DNA of 64,000 bases from Planctomycetota bacterium. Lineage in GTDB: Bacteria > Planctomycetota > Phycisphaerae > Phycisphaerales > UBA1924. The first letter of the stretch is position 1; every line of letters begins with the position of its first letter. The position numbers and the translations under genes are program-made. This document shows, piece after piece, positions 35,401-43,968 of this stretch. Location: contig JAFLCN010000002.1 in assembly GCA_017303555.1 (NCBI GenBank), forward strand, positions 186,001 through 250,000, in the 5' to 3' direction. Below the pieces are notes generated by a model that did not search any database, was not told the origin of the DNA, and saw nothing but the letters and a program-made list of their open reading frames with translations.

Positions 35401-36428
35401 GGCTGCTCTTTGACGGCGTGGTCAATCTCCGCAACACCTCGGTTTCGACCGGCGGGCAGCTGACCGTCGCGACCAACACCAACATGACCGGCGTCAACGT
35501 GGCCTCGTCTTCGAACGTGGTCACCAGCGGCGGCCGCTGGGTCTTCGGCGGCACGATGATGGGCCCGCTCAACAACACCGGCAAGGTCATCACGGCCGGT
35601 GCATCGAGCATCTACGGCTCGGTCGTGAACAACGCCGGTGCGGTGATCGATCTGACCGGCGGCGCAACGGCTCTGTACGGCAGCGTCACCAACTCCGGCA
35701 CGCTGACCGGCTCGTTCTCCGGTTGCCCGACCTGCATCGGCATGCCGGTCGGCCTCCGCATCGAGTCGGACCTCAACATGACCGAAGGCGGCGGGCTCTC
35801 CATCGCCGGAGGCTCGGTTGAGATCGGTCGTTCGTTCCTGTCGAACGCCACCGATTCTCAGCCCTTCAACATGCTGAACGCCGGCGTCCGCATGAACAAC
35901 AGCGGGCAGGGCGCTTCGACGTTCGAGGCCATGAGCCGCGACTACGGTCCGGCGGGCGCTGCGCTGCACGCCGACATCGATAGCAGCTTCCCGATTGGCA
36001 CGCTCGAGGTTGGTCCGAACGCCACGATCGTCAACCTGGTCGATTCATTCGACAACGACGTCCGGGGCCAGTCGGTCCGCGAGGCGATCTACGTCGAGAG
36101 CCTGATTGTTTACGCCGGAAGCCGGCTCAACACGGGCGGCATCAAGATCTATGCCCGTTCGACTTCGATCGACGGCACCGTGGACAACATGGCCAACATC
36201 ATCGCCCTGGGCGATCGCTGCGACGCCGATCTGCAGATCGATGCCGTGGTGGACGATGCGGACTTCTCGCTCTTCGTTTCGGCCTACGACGCGTCGGACT
36301 GCTCCGATTCGGCGATGCCCCGTCTGGGCGGTGGCGGTTGCCGCGCCGACCTGAACTTTGACGGCTTTGTGGACGATGCCGACTTCCAGATCTTCGTCGG
36401 CGCCTACGACCAAATGGTCTGCAACTAA
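32445..36428 (+). CDS. Giant exported FG-GAP propeller protein with dockerin tail
   Basis: 1327 aa with a signal peptide (MRKISQAIALSVAVIGVQTAALAQ); GGAG lies upstream. Residues about 25-820 hold at least 14 blades of an FG-GAP/integrin-alpha-like repeat with the consensus NFGxxVAISGDTVVVGAPxxD followed by a G.AYVY.R strand; these usually form seven-bladed propellers for binding. About 830-1240 is beta-helix-like, Ser/Thr/Gly/Asn-rich, with passenger-type repeats. The C-terminus carries two dockerin-like loops, DLQIDAVVDDADFSLF (degenerate) and DLNFDGFVDDADFQIF, with nearby cysteines and ending MVCN. Probably secreted or surface-attached adhesin-like protein. No enzyme domain is seen. Confidence 0.85.
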   Translation: MRKISQAIALSVAVIGVQTAALAQISTPLQVKAADAAANRNFGNSVAISGDTMVIGSPSSANDGSVYVYRWNGSGWNQEQKISGPNIAAGPQTGFGRVVAVSGNTLVIGANVDDTAASDAGAAFIYERIAGVWNLQQKITASNAAANDNFGDAIAMDGDTIVVAAPSADAGGTDRGSVYAFVKSGSVWSQQQILPPITGAANGDKVGEGNALSITGDTVAVGARSAAGNNGRVGLYKRQIGSWSVDTVLSSPDSGTDTTGRFGSAVSVRGDTLAVGALTSAKTVATGGGAYVFRRTSGTWGASSSGVLVIPAGLANGDNYGNAVAVGNDYLIVGAQGGPANTGSAFAFKFRDGEWLSDTKLIPLDAATGDSFGYAVAVDAEFAVVSAQADDLPSLTDAGSAWVFSRENNQWLAGDMTFTGSTPGASDLNGQACAIDGDYAVSGAEGATDTGAVNSGVVYIWNRGSSTGWTQQLRRTSGSQEANQLFGRSVAISGNTVIVGVPGRDFGSAVDQGCVFLYTRSGTNWPAASTSMGALTIPPGYLTSSTTPSANEYFGQSVGISGNTAIIGAWGYDTSGLTNCGTAHIAIRNANNIWQINSRIEAADKASFDNFGYSVAISGDYAVVGAYGKNSGAGAAYVYQRNGASFRQIQKLTSNDIAAGDGFGIGVAIDGDTIVVGAYTKTINGNAGQGAAYVFTRAANAQTFTQVGRLVASDGQPNDNFGYSVSVSGRYVTVGGFKHNMVNSNSVGQVYLYVNLSGETNGPWVGDTFKYTPAAILAQANPANSFTGRGQAVSGQTIFAGSYGAGSNQGRVSFTDFTDATQVSIANMTAQQTALNLPDAMAAASAGQTIVATGGAFNTASVNYGGKAINVRSRTSIAQNSLAQIVLADGAALSTGGAAYPVNLYGTVRTANDSGRSEISGGSIRQGGTGSIIVGKHEISLNALATNLEGRTSLETTDSALSANGILSFRGSLSDLVGGRISSAAGLLFDGVVNLRNTSVSTGGQLTVATNTNMTGVNVASSSNVVTSGGRWVFGGTMMGPLNNTGKVITAGASSIYGSVVNNAGAVIDLTGGATALYGSVTNSGTLTGSFSGCPTCIGMPVGLRIESDLNMTEGGGLSIAGGSVEIGRSFLSNATDSQPFNMLNAGVRMNNSGQGASTFEAMSRDYGPAGAALHADIDSSFPIGTLEVGPNATIVNLVDSFDNDVRGQSVREAIYVESLIVYAGSRLNTGGIKIYARSTSIDGTVDNMANIIALGDRCDADLQIDAVVDDADFSLFVSAYDASDCSDSAMPRLGGGGCRADLNFDGFVDDADFQIFVGAYDQMVCN

Positions 36429-36466
36429 GATTCGATCCGCTCGAGGGATGAAACCATCGTGCTCCG

Positions 36467-36500
36467 AACGGCCCCGCGACGTGCGGGGCCGTTTTCATTT
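36467..36500 (+). terminator. Rho-independent terminator of FG-GAP gene
   Basis: A perfect 11-bp stem AACGGCCCCGC (36467-36477) / GCGGGGCCGTT (36483-36493) with a GACGT loop, then TTCATTT. Confidence 0.9.
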
Positions 36501-36554
36501 CGGTGAGCACGCATCGCTTGCTTCGCACCGCGCTTCTCGGCTCGCCGGGGCTGA

Positions 36555-37835
36555 TCAGGCGCTCGCGTAGTACCTTGCCACGTTGCCGCCGACGATGACA
36601 GCCCGCACCGGATCGCCCCCGAGCTCAAACGCGAGTTCGCGATAATCGGTGTGACGCAGCAACACCAGATCGGCTCGCTTGCCAGCAGAGACAACCCCGC
36701 GGTCTTTGAACCCGAGCATTAACGCGGGATTCACCGTCACAGCGGTGATGGCCTCATCAACGGTCAAACCGCAGAAACGCACCGCGAGGGCGACAACGAG
36801 CGGAATGGACATGGACGGAGAAGAACCCGGGTTCGTGTTGGTTGCGAGACAGATGCGCCCGCCCCGATCCACCAGCTCGCGCATGTTGGCAAACTTGATC
36901 CCGGCCGACATCCCGGTGAACGGCGTGCCCTTGCCCGAATTCCCGAGGTTGATCGCGGTCACGGGGAGCCCGACACCGAAGGTCTGGCTCTTTGCGAGCT
37001 GTTCAAGCTCGGAACCCGCGGTCTGCTCCAGGTGATCGACGCTCAGCACGCCAAGCCGAACGGCCTCTGTCACCATGCCGCGGCTGGTGAACTGATCCGC
37101 GTGTACGCGGAGCGGATGCCCGAGTTCCTTGGCGGCATTCAGCAGCCGGAGCGAGTCAGAAAGGGTCCATGCCGCTTCTTCGCAGAACAGGTCTACCGCC
37201 ACCCCCGGAAACTCGGCGTGGATCGCGGGGAGCGTCTCGTTGATGGTGCGATCGACAAACGCACGTTCGCCAAGCGCCGGATCGATCGCGTGCCCGAGCA
37301 GGGCCGTGAGAACGACCGTGCCGGGCCATGTGAGCGCCGCATCGCGGATTGCCCGCAGCATTTTCAGTTCGGCCTCGGTGTTCAGCCCGTAGCCGGATTT
37401 GATCTCGATCGTGGTGATGCCTTGCCGGAGCGCGGCATCGAGTCGCTTTCGCAATTCGTCGGTCAGTGTCAGGAGCGGCGTCTCTCGCACCGCCCGGACC
37501 GTGCTCATGATGCCGCCGCCCTCTTTCAGGATCTGGAGGTAGTTTTCTCCGGCGAGCCTGCGCGTCCACTCGTCCAGCCGGTTGCCTGCCCAGCAGAGGT
37601 GCGTGTGGCAATCGACGAACCCGGGCATCAGCACATCGCCTCGGGCGTCGATCACCTGGCCACCCGGCGGGACCGTGATCCCTTCTCCGACGGCTTCGAT
37701 GCGCCCGGCTCGCACAAGAACGTCCACGTTCTCCCGCACACGCAGCGCCTGCATCGCCTGGCCGGTGCGTACACCGGCAAAGCCCGGCGGGGCTTCCATG
37801 GAAAGCAGGCGGCAACGGCGAATCAGCAGGCTCAT
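36555..37835 (-). CDS. hutI: Imidazolonepropionase
   Basis: 426 aa amidohydrolase, third step of histidine degradation: imidazolone propionate to N-formimino-L-glutamate. Family motifs: metal-binding VDCHTHLCWAG near residue 75, IKSGYGLNTEAELK near 145, VHADQFTSRG near 245, VDHLEQT near 268, and ATNTNPGSSPSMS near 325 (the ligand Asp of HutI lies in this block). Last gene of the minus-strand run hutU-hutG-hutI, 77 bases after hutG. It faces the terminator of the FG-GAP gene. Confidence 0.96.
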   Translation of the reverse strand: MSLLIRRCRLLSMEAPPGFAGVRTGQAMQALRVRENVDVLVRAGRIEAVGEGITVPPGGQVIDARGDVLMPGFVDCHTHLCWAGNRLDEWTRRLAGENYLQILKEGGGIMSTVRAVRETPLLTLTDELRKRLDAALRQGITTIEIKSGYGLNTEAELKMLRAIRDAALTWPGTVVLTALLGHAIDPALGERAFVDRTINETLPAIHAEFPGVAVDLFCEEAAWTLSDSLRLLNAAKELGHPLRVHADQFTSRGMVTEAVRLGVLSVDHLEQTAGSELEQLAKSQTFGVGLPVTAINLGNSGKGTPFTGMSAGIKFANMRELVDRGGRICLATNTNPGSSPSMSIPLVVALAVRFCGLTVDEAITAVTVNPALMLGFKDRGVVSAGKRADLVLLRHTDYRELAFELGGDPVRAVIVGGNVARYYASA

Positions 37836-37912
37836 CCGAGTCCTTCAGGCGTACCCCGGTTTGTGTGTTCCCAACCCCCCCGGGAACCATGTTACCACAT
37901 TCTCGGACCGAA

Positions 37913-38830
37913 TTACACCCGCTGCCGACGCATTCCAAAGCCGCGGAGGAACGACAGCAGCAGGTGTGCCGCGACGCGTGCGGTTCTGCCGCCCTCATCG
38001 TGGGGGGGCGAGAGCTCCATGAAATCAAGGCAGCGGAGGTTGTAGAACTGGCCAAGCTTCTCCATCGCGACGGCAACGTGCCCGGGCGAAAGCCCCGCCG
38101 GATTCGGCGCACTCACGCCCGGTGCGGCACTCATGTCGATCGCGTCGAGGTCCACGCTGACGAAGGCACCTTCCACATCAATCCCGCCCAGCGGATCCGA
38201 ACCGTGCGGAGCGATCATGCCTCCGTGCGAAAGGAACCACTCGGCATGCTCGCGCTGGTTCACCAGCGGATTGAACCCGATGATCCGAAGGGTCGAGACG
38301 ATCTTGTCCTCGACCAGTTTGCGGAACGACATGCCGCTCCCCGGGGTTTCACGCACATCCAGGTGAGCGTCGAAGTAAACGCCCGGCATCGGCTTGCCGG
38401 CGTGCGCCCGCGCCACACCGCGAGCCAGGGCATACGTGAGGTCATGCCCGCCCCCGAGGCCGATGACGGTCATGCCGCGTGCGGCCAGAGCTTCCGAAGC
38501 GGCGCTGATCCGGTCGTGGGTTCGGGCGAGTGCCGCGGCATCTTCGCCTCCATCCGGCTCCACATCGCCCGCGTCGAAGACTCTGGGCAGGTCGCACAGA
38601 AACTGCTCGGTGACTCCGTACCGGCTCAAAGCGTCGCGAATCGCGCGCGGTCCATCGGCAGCACCCGGCCTGCCTCCGTTCAGACGCACCCCCAGGTCGT
38701 CGGGCATTCCGAGCAGCGCGATCTCGCACCCTTCTGGAGAATCGGTCCGAATCGATGAAGCGAAGCGGTTCGGCGACATGCCCGCGGGATACTGAGCGTG
38801 GCGCGTGTGCATCAGAGCGAGCTTGATCAT
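37913..38830 (-). CDS. hutG: Formimidoylglutamase (arginase family)
   Basis: 305 aa ureohydrolase-fold enzyme expected to hydrolyse N-formimidoyl-L-glutamate to glutamate and formamide, the last hut step here. The binuclear manganese ligands are visible: His in GLGGGHDLTY, DAHLDVR, and SVDLDAIDMS. The HutG assignment rests on the position between hutU and hutI; agmatinase would be the alternative from sequence alone. It lies 27 bases after hutU, so cotranscribed. Confidence 0.9.
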   Translation of the reverse strand: MIKLALMHTRHAQYPAGMSPNRFASSIRTDSPEGCEIALLGMPDDLGVRLNGGRPGAADGPRAIRDALSRYGVTEQFLCDLPRVFDAGDVEPDGGEDAAALARTHDRISAASEALAARGMTVIGLGGGHDLTYALARGVARAHAGKPMPGVYFDAHLDVRETPGSGMSFRKLVEDKIVSTLRIIGFNPLVNQREHAEWFLSHGGMIAPHGSDPLGGIDVEGAFVSVDLDAIDMSAAPGVSAPNPAGLSPGHVAVAMEKLGQFYNLRCLDFMELSPPHDEGGRTARVAAHLLLSFLRGFGMRRQRV

Positions 38831-38857
38831 GCCTTGACTGTACCGCAGGCCGGCCCG

Positions 38858-40588
38858 TTACAAGCCCCGCATCGGGATATCGATCTTCTGGTCCTTCGCA
38901 CAGGCCTTGGCTTCGTCGTAGCCGGCGTCGACGTGCCGGAAGACACCCATCGCCGGGTCGTTGGTCAGGACGCGCCGAAGCCTCGCTGCGGCCTCCGGTG
39001 TGCCGTCCGCGACAATGACCTGTCCGGCGTGCTGGCTGAAGCCGATGCCGACGCCGCCACCGTGATGGAAACTGACCCACGAGGCTCCGCTGGCGACGTT
39101 CACCATGGCGTTGAGGATCGCCCAGTCGCTGACGGCGTCGGTGCCGTCTTTCATGCCTTCGGTTTCGCGGTTCGGGCTGGCGACGCTGCCGCAATCGAGG
39201 TGATCGCGACCGATGACAATCGGGGCCTTGATCTTGCCCGATTTCACGAGGTCATTCAGCATCACGCCCGCCTTGTCGCGCTGACCCTGACCGAGCCAGC
39301 AGATGCGGGCGGGGAGGCCCTGGAACGCGATGCGCTCGCGGGCCATCTTGAGCCAGCGGTGGAGGCCCTTGTCCTTCGGGAAGAGCTTGATGAGCGCGGC
39401 ATCCGCCGTGAAAATGTCTTCGGGGTCGCCGGAGAGAGCCACGAAGCGGAACGGGCCGCGGCCGACGCAGAACTGCGGGCGGATGTACGCGGGGACGAAG
39501 CCGGGGAAGGCGAATGCGTCCTTGAAACCCTGATCGAGTGCGCGCTGACGGATGTTGTTGCCGTAATCGAAGGTGATCGCACCTTTCTTCTGGAGTGTCA
39601 CCATGGCCCGCACGTGGCGCTCCATGGTCTTCATGCTCTCTTCTTCGTATTTCTTCGGGCTCTTCGTGCGGAGCTTGGCGGCTTCTTCGAGCGACATGCC
39701 CGTTGGCACGTAGTGCAAAACATCGTGCGCGCTCGTTTGGTCGGTCAGAGCATCGGGCGTGATCTTGCGAGCGATCAGGCGATCGAGCATGTCCACAGCA
39801 TTGCAGCAGACGCCGACGCTGAGGGCCTTCTTTTCTTTCGCGTACTTGACGGCGCGATCGATGGCTTCATCGAGTGTCGGAGCGACTTCATCCAGATACC
39901 GATCATGCACGCGACGATCGAGCCTGGTCTGGTCCACATCCGCGATAAGGCAGGTGCCGCCGTTCATGGTGATTGCAAGGGCCTGAGCGCCGCCCATGCC
40001 GCCGCAGCCGGCTGTGACACACAGTTTGCCCGCAAGGTCGCTCTTGTAATGCTGCTCGCCGAGTTCGCGGAATGTCTCGTACGTGCCCTGCACGATTCCC
40101 TGCGTGCCGATGTAGATCCACGAGCCGGCCGTCATCTGGCCGTACATCATGAGCCCCTTCGCGGCAAGCTCATCAAAATGCTTCTGCGTTGCCCAGTGGG
40201 GGACCAGATTGCTGTTGGCGATGAGGACGCGCGGCGCATCGGGGTGGGTTTCGATGACGCCGACCGGCTTGCCGGACTGCACGAGCAAAGTCTCGTCGGG
40301 CTCGAGGCGTTTCAGCGTTGCGACGATTGCATCGAATGCGGGCCATGAACGTGCCGCCTGGCCCCGGCCACCGTAGACAACGAGGTCGTCCGGTCGCTCC
40401 GCAACTTCCGGATCAAGGTTGTTCATCAACATCCGCATCGCGGCTTCGGTCTGCCAGGTCTTGCAGGTCTTCTTTGTGCCGCGGGGTGCGCGGACGACTC
40501 GGGGGCCGGAGACCGGGCTTTGTGACTTCGCGGCATCGGCAAGGATTTTCGAGACCTTTTCGGTCGTATCAGAAACTTTGGACGGCAT
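38858..40588 (-). CDS. hutU: Urocanate hydratase
   Basis: 576 aa, second step of histidine degradation, adding water to urocanate with a tightly bound NAD+ as electrophile. Recognisable urocanase blocks: [18 protein letters not shown] near residue 65, [23 protein letters not shown] near 95, [37 protein letters not shown] near 192 (Rossmann NAD site), and [13 protein letters not shown] near 430. Length is slightly above the usual 555. First gene of hutU-hutG-hutI; its promoter must lie within 40589-40677, opposite the small zinc-ribbon gene. Confidence 0.97.
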   Translation of the reverse strand: MPSKVSDTTEKVSKILADAAKSQSPVSGPRVVRAPRGTKKTCKTWQTEAAMRMLMNNLDPEVAERPDDLVVYGGRGQAARSWPAFDAIVATLKRLEPDETLLVQSGKPVGVIETHPDAPRVLIANSNLVPHWATQKHFDELAAKGLMMYGQMTAGSWIYIGTQGIVQGTYETFRELGEQHYKSDLAGKLCVTAGCGGMGGAQALAITMNGGTCLIADVDQTRLDRRVHDRYLDEVAPTLDEAIDRAVKYAKEKKALSVGVCCNAVDMLDRLIARKITPDALTDQTSAHDVLHYVPTGMSLEEAAKLRTKSPKKYEEESMKTMERHVRAMVTLQKKGAITFDYGNNIRQRALDQGFKDAFAFPGFVPAYIRPQFCVGRGPFRFVALSGDPEDIFTADAALIKLFPKDKGLHRWLKMARERIAFQGLPARICWLGQGQRDKAGVMLNDLVKSGKIKAPIVIGRDHLDCGSVASPNRETEGMKDGTDAVSDWAILNAMVNVASGASWVSFHHGGGVGIGFSQHAGQVIVADGTPEAAARLRRVLTNDPAMGVFRHVDAGYDEAKACAKDQKIDIPMRGL

Positions 40589-40677
40589 TCATCGCTCCTC
40601 AAGCAAACGTCGGGAAGACCGAGTGTAGTAAACGGAGCCCTCGCCAGTGAAGACCTGACCGTCCGTATTCTCTTCCC

Positions 40678-41091
40678 ATGCGTTGTGGCGGCTGCGGCTA
40701 TTCCCTCGATGGACTCTCGCTTCGGAGCCGCTGCCCGGAGTGCAGCAGTTTCGAGCGTGACAGCGCGGACGCGGCAGAGATCCAGCGGCTGCTTGGCTCC
40801 AAACTCCGACAATCGATCTGGGTGCCTGCCGCGCTCGCACTCTTCACGGCATTGCTGGGCATGATGCATCCCCTGCTCGCGCCTCTTGTCGGCCTTTTCA
40901 TGATCATGTTTGTCGGGGTGCTCGCCGAAGACGTGACGCGGCTGCAGGGGTTTCTTCACCCGGAATGGAGCCCGGCCAGGTGGCTCGCGTCGCTCGTCAT
41001 TCATCTTGCGTTCTACGGTGCCTACTTCATCGTGGCATGCATCGCGTGCTGGCGACTGATCAATAGCCAGATGGTGAGGAGCTTCTTCTGA
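40678..41091 (+). CDS. Zinc-ribbon membrane protein between hutU and hutH
   Basis: 137 aa, unknown function. The N-terminus has a four-cysteine zinc ribbon, MRCGGCGYSLDGLS..RCPEC (CxxC ... CxxC). Residues about 45-85 form one or two transmembrane segments (WVPAALALFTALLG.. and LLAPLVGLFMIMFVGVLA), and a last helix lies near 107-127. It is on the plus strand inside the otherwise minus-strand hut genes: it starts 89 bases from hutU's start and its stop is 4 bases from hutH's stop. It separates hutH from the hutUGI unit. Similar ribbon-plus-membrane proteins are common in Planctomycetota but uncharacterised. Confidence 0.78.
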   Translation: MRCGGCGYSLDGLSLRSRCPECSSFERDSADAAEIQRLLGSKLRQSIWVPAALALFTALLGMMHPLLAPLVGLFMIMFVGVLAEDVTRLQGFLHPEWSPARWLASLVIHLAFYGAYFIVACIACWRLINSQMVRSFF

Positions 41092-41095
41092 GCGG

Positions 41096-42679
41096 CTAGA
41101 TGCCCGCAAAGGCCCCATCGCGAATGAGACCAGAAACGGCTTCGATGTCGGCGGTCAGCGGACGATCTTCTGTCAGCTTCTTCACTTTCGACCGAACAAC
41201 TTTGTACGCCGCCTCGACTCCCTTTCCGCTCTTGAGCGGACGGTGTGCCTCGAGCCCTTGTGCCGCGCAGATCAGTTCGATCGCGACAACGTGACGGGCG
41301 AGATCGAGCGACCTCGCCGCCTTCGCAGCGCTCCGAGGGCCGAACGAGTTGTAATCCTCCATGCCTGCGGACGTCGGGATGTTCGCGACGCTCGCGGGCG
41401 TCGCGAGCCCGACCATCTCGTTGACGCAGGCCGCGGCGGTGTACTGCGCGATCATCAAGCCGCTTTGCAGGCCCGGCCGAGGTGAGAGATACGGCTTGAG
41501 GTGGCTCTCCGGCTCGAAAGCTCCGGTGATGAGATAGATTCGGCGCTCCGCGATTCCCGCGATGTGGCAGAGTGCGATCGCGAGGGTGTCGAGCGGAATT
41601 GCGATCGGCATGCCGTGGAAGTTCGCACCGCTCAGAATGCCGCCGCCCGTTCCCGCGCCCGGAAACACAAGTGGATTGTCGGTCACGGCACCAAGCTCGT
41701 CGTATTCGAGCACCGAGTTCAGGTTGCCCATCGCGTACCAGCATGCACCAAGCACGGTGGGCGAAGCACGCAACGAGTAGGGGTCTTGAACACGCGGATC
41801 GTTCTCCACATGACTCGGAATGATCCGGCTTCCATCAAGGAGCTCTCGCATTCGCGCCGCCACCGTCCGCATGGTGTTGCTTGATCGCGCGCGATACAGG
41901 CGGTCATCCAAAAACTCATCCGTGGCGCGACAGGCGTCGATCGACATCGCATTCGCCGCGACTGCTGCGCCAAACAGCACAGACGCATCATGCGAGATCA
42001 GGCTTCCCCATCCCGCCATCAGATGCGTGCCGTTGATGAGCGCCAGACCTTCCTTCGCAGAAAGCGCCACTGGCTTGATGCCCGCGGCTTTCATCGCCGC
42101 GCCGCCGCTCATTGTCCTTCCCTTGTACTCCGCCTCACCTTCACCGATCGCAACGATTGCAACTGCAGACAGCGGCGCCAAATCTCCCGAAGCCCCGACA
42201 CTTCCCACGCTGGGCACGACCGGCGTCACGCCCTTGTTCAGCATCGCAACGATCGTTTCGCAAACAATCGGCCGCACGCCCGAAAGCCCACGCGCCAGCG
42301 ATGCCGCCAAAAGCAGCATCATGGATCGAACCACATCGCGGGGCAGCGGCGCACCAACTCCCGCGGCGTGCGAGCGGACGAGATTTCGCTGCAGGGCCGC
42401 CAGATCAGCCTCGCCGATGCGCTGCTTGCTCAAGGAACCAAAGCCGGTGTTGATCCCGTAGTGGGGCTGTCCGTCCTTGAGCGCCCGCTCGACAACGGCT
42501 CGCGACTTCTTCATTGCCGCGATTGCTTTCGGCGCGATCGTGACACGTCCACCTTCGCGTGCGACGCGCACAACGTCGTCGATCACAAGCGCACTCTGAT
42601 CGAGCTTCACGAGGTCGCGAGCATTCGCGGAGCGTGGAACCGAAGAACGGCGAGCGGCAGGTTTGTTTGTGTGAGCCAT
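41096..42679 (-). CDS. hutH: Histidine ammonia-lyase
   Basis: 527 aa, first step of histidine degradation: histidine to trans-urocanate and ammonia. The electrophilic MIO cofactor is formed from Ala163-Ser164-Gly165 in GSVGASGDLAPLS. YGINTGFGSL near residue 75 carries the catalytic Tyr, and NPLVFP / GANFHGMPIAI are the usual later blocks. It has its own upstream region because the small plus-strand gene separates it from hutU. The N-terminus (MAHTNKPAARRSS) is about 20 residues longer than usual. Confidence 0.97.
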   Translation of the reverse strand: MAHTNKPAARRSSVPRSANARDLVKLDQSALVIDDVVRVAREGGRVTIAPKAIAAMKKSRAVVERALKDGQPHYGINTGFGSLSKQRIGEADLAALQRNLVRSHAAGVGAPLPRDVVRSMMLLLAASLARGLSGVRPIVCETIVAMLNKGVTPVVPSVGSVGASGDLAPLSAVAIVAIGEGEAEYKGRTMSGGAAMKAAGIKPVALSAKEGLALINGTHLMAGWGSLISHDASVLFGAAVAANAMSIDACRATDEFLDDRLYRARSSNTMRTVAARMRELLDGSRIIPSHVENDPRVQDPYSLRASPTVLGACWYAMGNLNSVLEYDELGAVTDNPLVFPGAGTGGGILSGANFHGMPIAIPLDTLAIALCHIAGIAERRIYLITGAFEPESHLKPYLSPRPGLQSGLMIAQYTAAACVNEMVGLATPASVANIPTSAGMEDYNSFGPRSAAKAARSLDLARHVVAIELICAAQGLEAHRPLKSGKGVEAAYKVVRSKVKKLTEDRPLTADIEAVSGLIRDGAFAGI

Positions 42680-43002
42680 TGGTCGTGTCAGAGTCGGATG
42701 GGATGTGACGGAAGTGGGGGAGAGGAGACGCGAAGGATTGAAGTGTCGAAGCAGAAATGGATGTTGGCAACTCGGACGAGCAAATTCCGAGTCGATTCAA
42801 CAAGGCTCGACCTTCGGCTGGGCCACGCATCCTACCAAGCCATCCGAGTCCAAAACGCCCTATTCCCAAGGGCCTATTGCAGTTATGACCTTGCCGCCTT
42901 TCTGTGCCTTTCGCCCTTCTCAAGCATCCAAGTTCACTCGGGGAGAGCGTGCTCCCGACTGCAAAAGTGGCAGCCGCTCGCCTCGAGAAGAACGGAGTGT
43001 CC
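42680..43002. other. Divergent intergenic region hutH / VOC dioxygenase
   Basis: 323 bases without a gene. It must contain the hutH and dioxygenase promoters. I see no palindrome resembling a HutR/HutC or LacI site and no hairpin with a T-run. Confidence 0.5.
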
Positions 43003-43968
43003 ATGTCCAAGCCAATTTCAGGATCCCAGCGAATCTCAGGACTTCATCACGTCACGGCCATCACATCCGACGCTCAGAAGAACATCGATTTCTACTGTGG
43101 CGTCCTCGGCCTCCGCCTCGTGAAGCGCACCGTCAATTTCGATGACCCGGGCAGCTATCACCTCTATTACGGAGATGAGCTTGGACGGCCCGGCACTATC
43201 TTGACGTTCTTCGCGTGGCCTGGCGCTCGCCGCGGCAGGATCGCAGCGCCTCAGGTGACCAGCACGGCGTTTGCCATTCCAACTGGTTCGGTCGACTTCT
43301 GGAAGAAGCGTCTCGAAGCGAACGGCGTGGCGTTCGAAGTCGCACCTGCGCGCTTTGGCGACCAGGTGCTGACATTCACCGACTTCGACGGGATGCAGAT
43401 CGAGCTGATCGCGACGGATGATGCGCGCGCACCGTGGGCGAGCGGACCTGTTGCCGCGGAGCACGCCATCCGTGGCTTTCACAGCGTTTCGCTGTCGGAG
43501 CGAGATCAGCAGGCGACTGCGGCAGTCCTCACAAAGACCATGGGATTCTCCGCGGCGGGCAACGATGGAAATCGGCATCGCTTCATCGCCGCCGACAAGA
43601 GCGGGGGAGTGGTCGATCTCATCACTGTTTCCGGAGGCATGGATGGGACGATGGGGGCCGGCGCCGTTCATCATGTCGCGTTCCGCACGCCCGACGATGC
43701 CTCCGAAGCCAAGTGGCGTCGCCAACTCACCGAAGAGGGTTTCCATGTGTCGCCGGTGATGGATCGCAACTACTTCCACTCGATCTACTTCCGCGAGCCC
43801 GGGGGCGTGCTCTTCGAGATCGCGACCGACACGCCAGGTTTCTCGGTCGATGAGCCCGCCGCGTCACTGGGCATGGAGCTCAAGCTGCCCTCGCAGTTCG
43901 AATCGGCTCGCGCGAGGATTGAGTCGCACCTCCCCAAGATCCGCGTGCCGCAAGGAGCCAAGTCATGA
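43003..43968 (+). CDS. Ring-cleaving dioxygenase (VOC family), MhqO-like
   Basis: 321 aa extradiol-type dioxygenase built of two vicinal-oxygen-chelate modules. The N-terminal module begins ISGLHHVTAITSDAQKNIDFY (first metal His), the second contains GAVHHVAFRTPDD (second His) and GVLFEIATDTPGF (metal Glu): the 2-His-1-Glu iron site. Related MhqA/MhqO proteins act on hydroquinones and catechol-like stress compounds. GGAG at 42994 sets the start at 43003. It overlaps the next gene by 4 bases (ATGA), a coupling that mirrors the mhqO-mhqD pair of Bacillus. Confidence 0.9.
   Translation: MSKPISGSQRISGLHHVTAITSDAQKNIDFYCGVLGLRLVKRTVNFDDPGSYHLYYGDELGRPGTILTFFAWPGARRGRIAAPQVTSTAFAIPTGSVDFWKKRLEANGVAFEVAPARFGDQVLTFTDFDGMQIELIATDDARAPWASGPVAAEHAIRGFHSVSLSERDQQATAAVLTKTMGFSAAGNDGNRHRFIAADKSGGVVDLITVSGGMDGTMGAGAVHHVAFRTPDDASEAKWRRQLTEEGFHVSPVMDRNYFHSIYFREPGGVLFEIATDTPGFSVDEPAASLGMELKLPSQFESARARIESHLPKIRVPQGAKS

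Noticed and set aside
34077..35969. 630-codon minus-strand frame across the FG-GAP gene
   Set aside because: Mirror of the glycine/aspartate repeat coding; its own repeats are only the complement of the blades.
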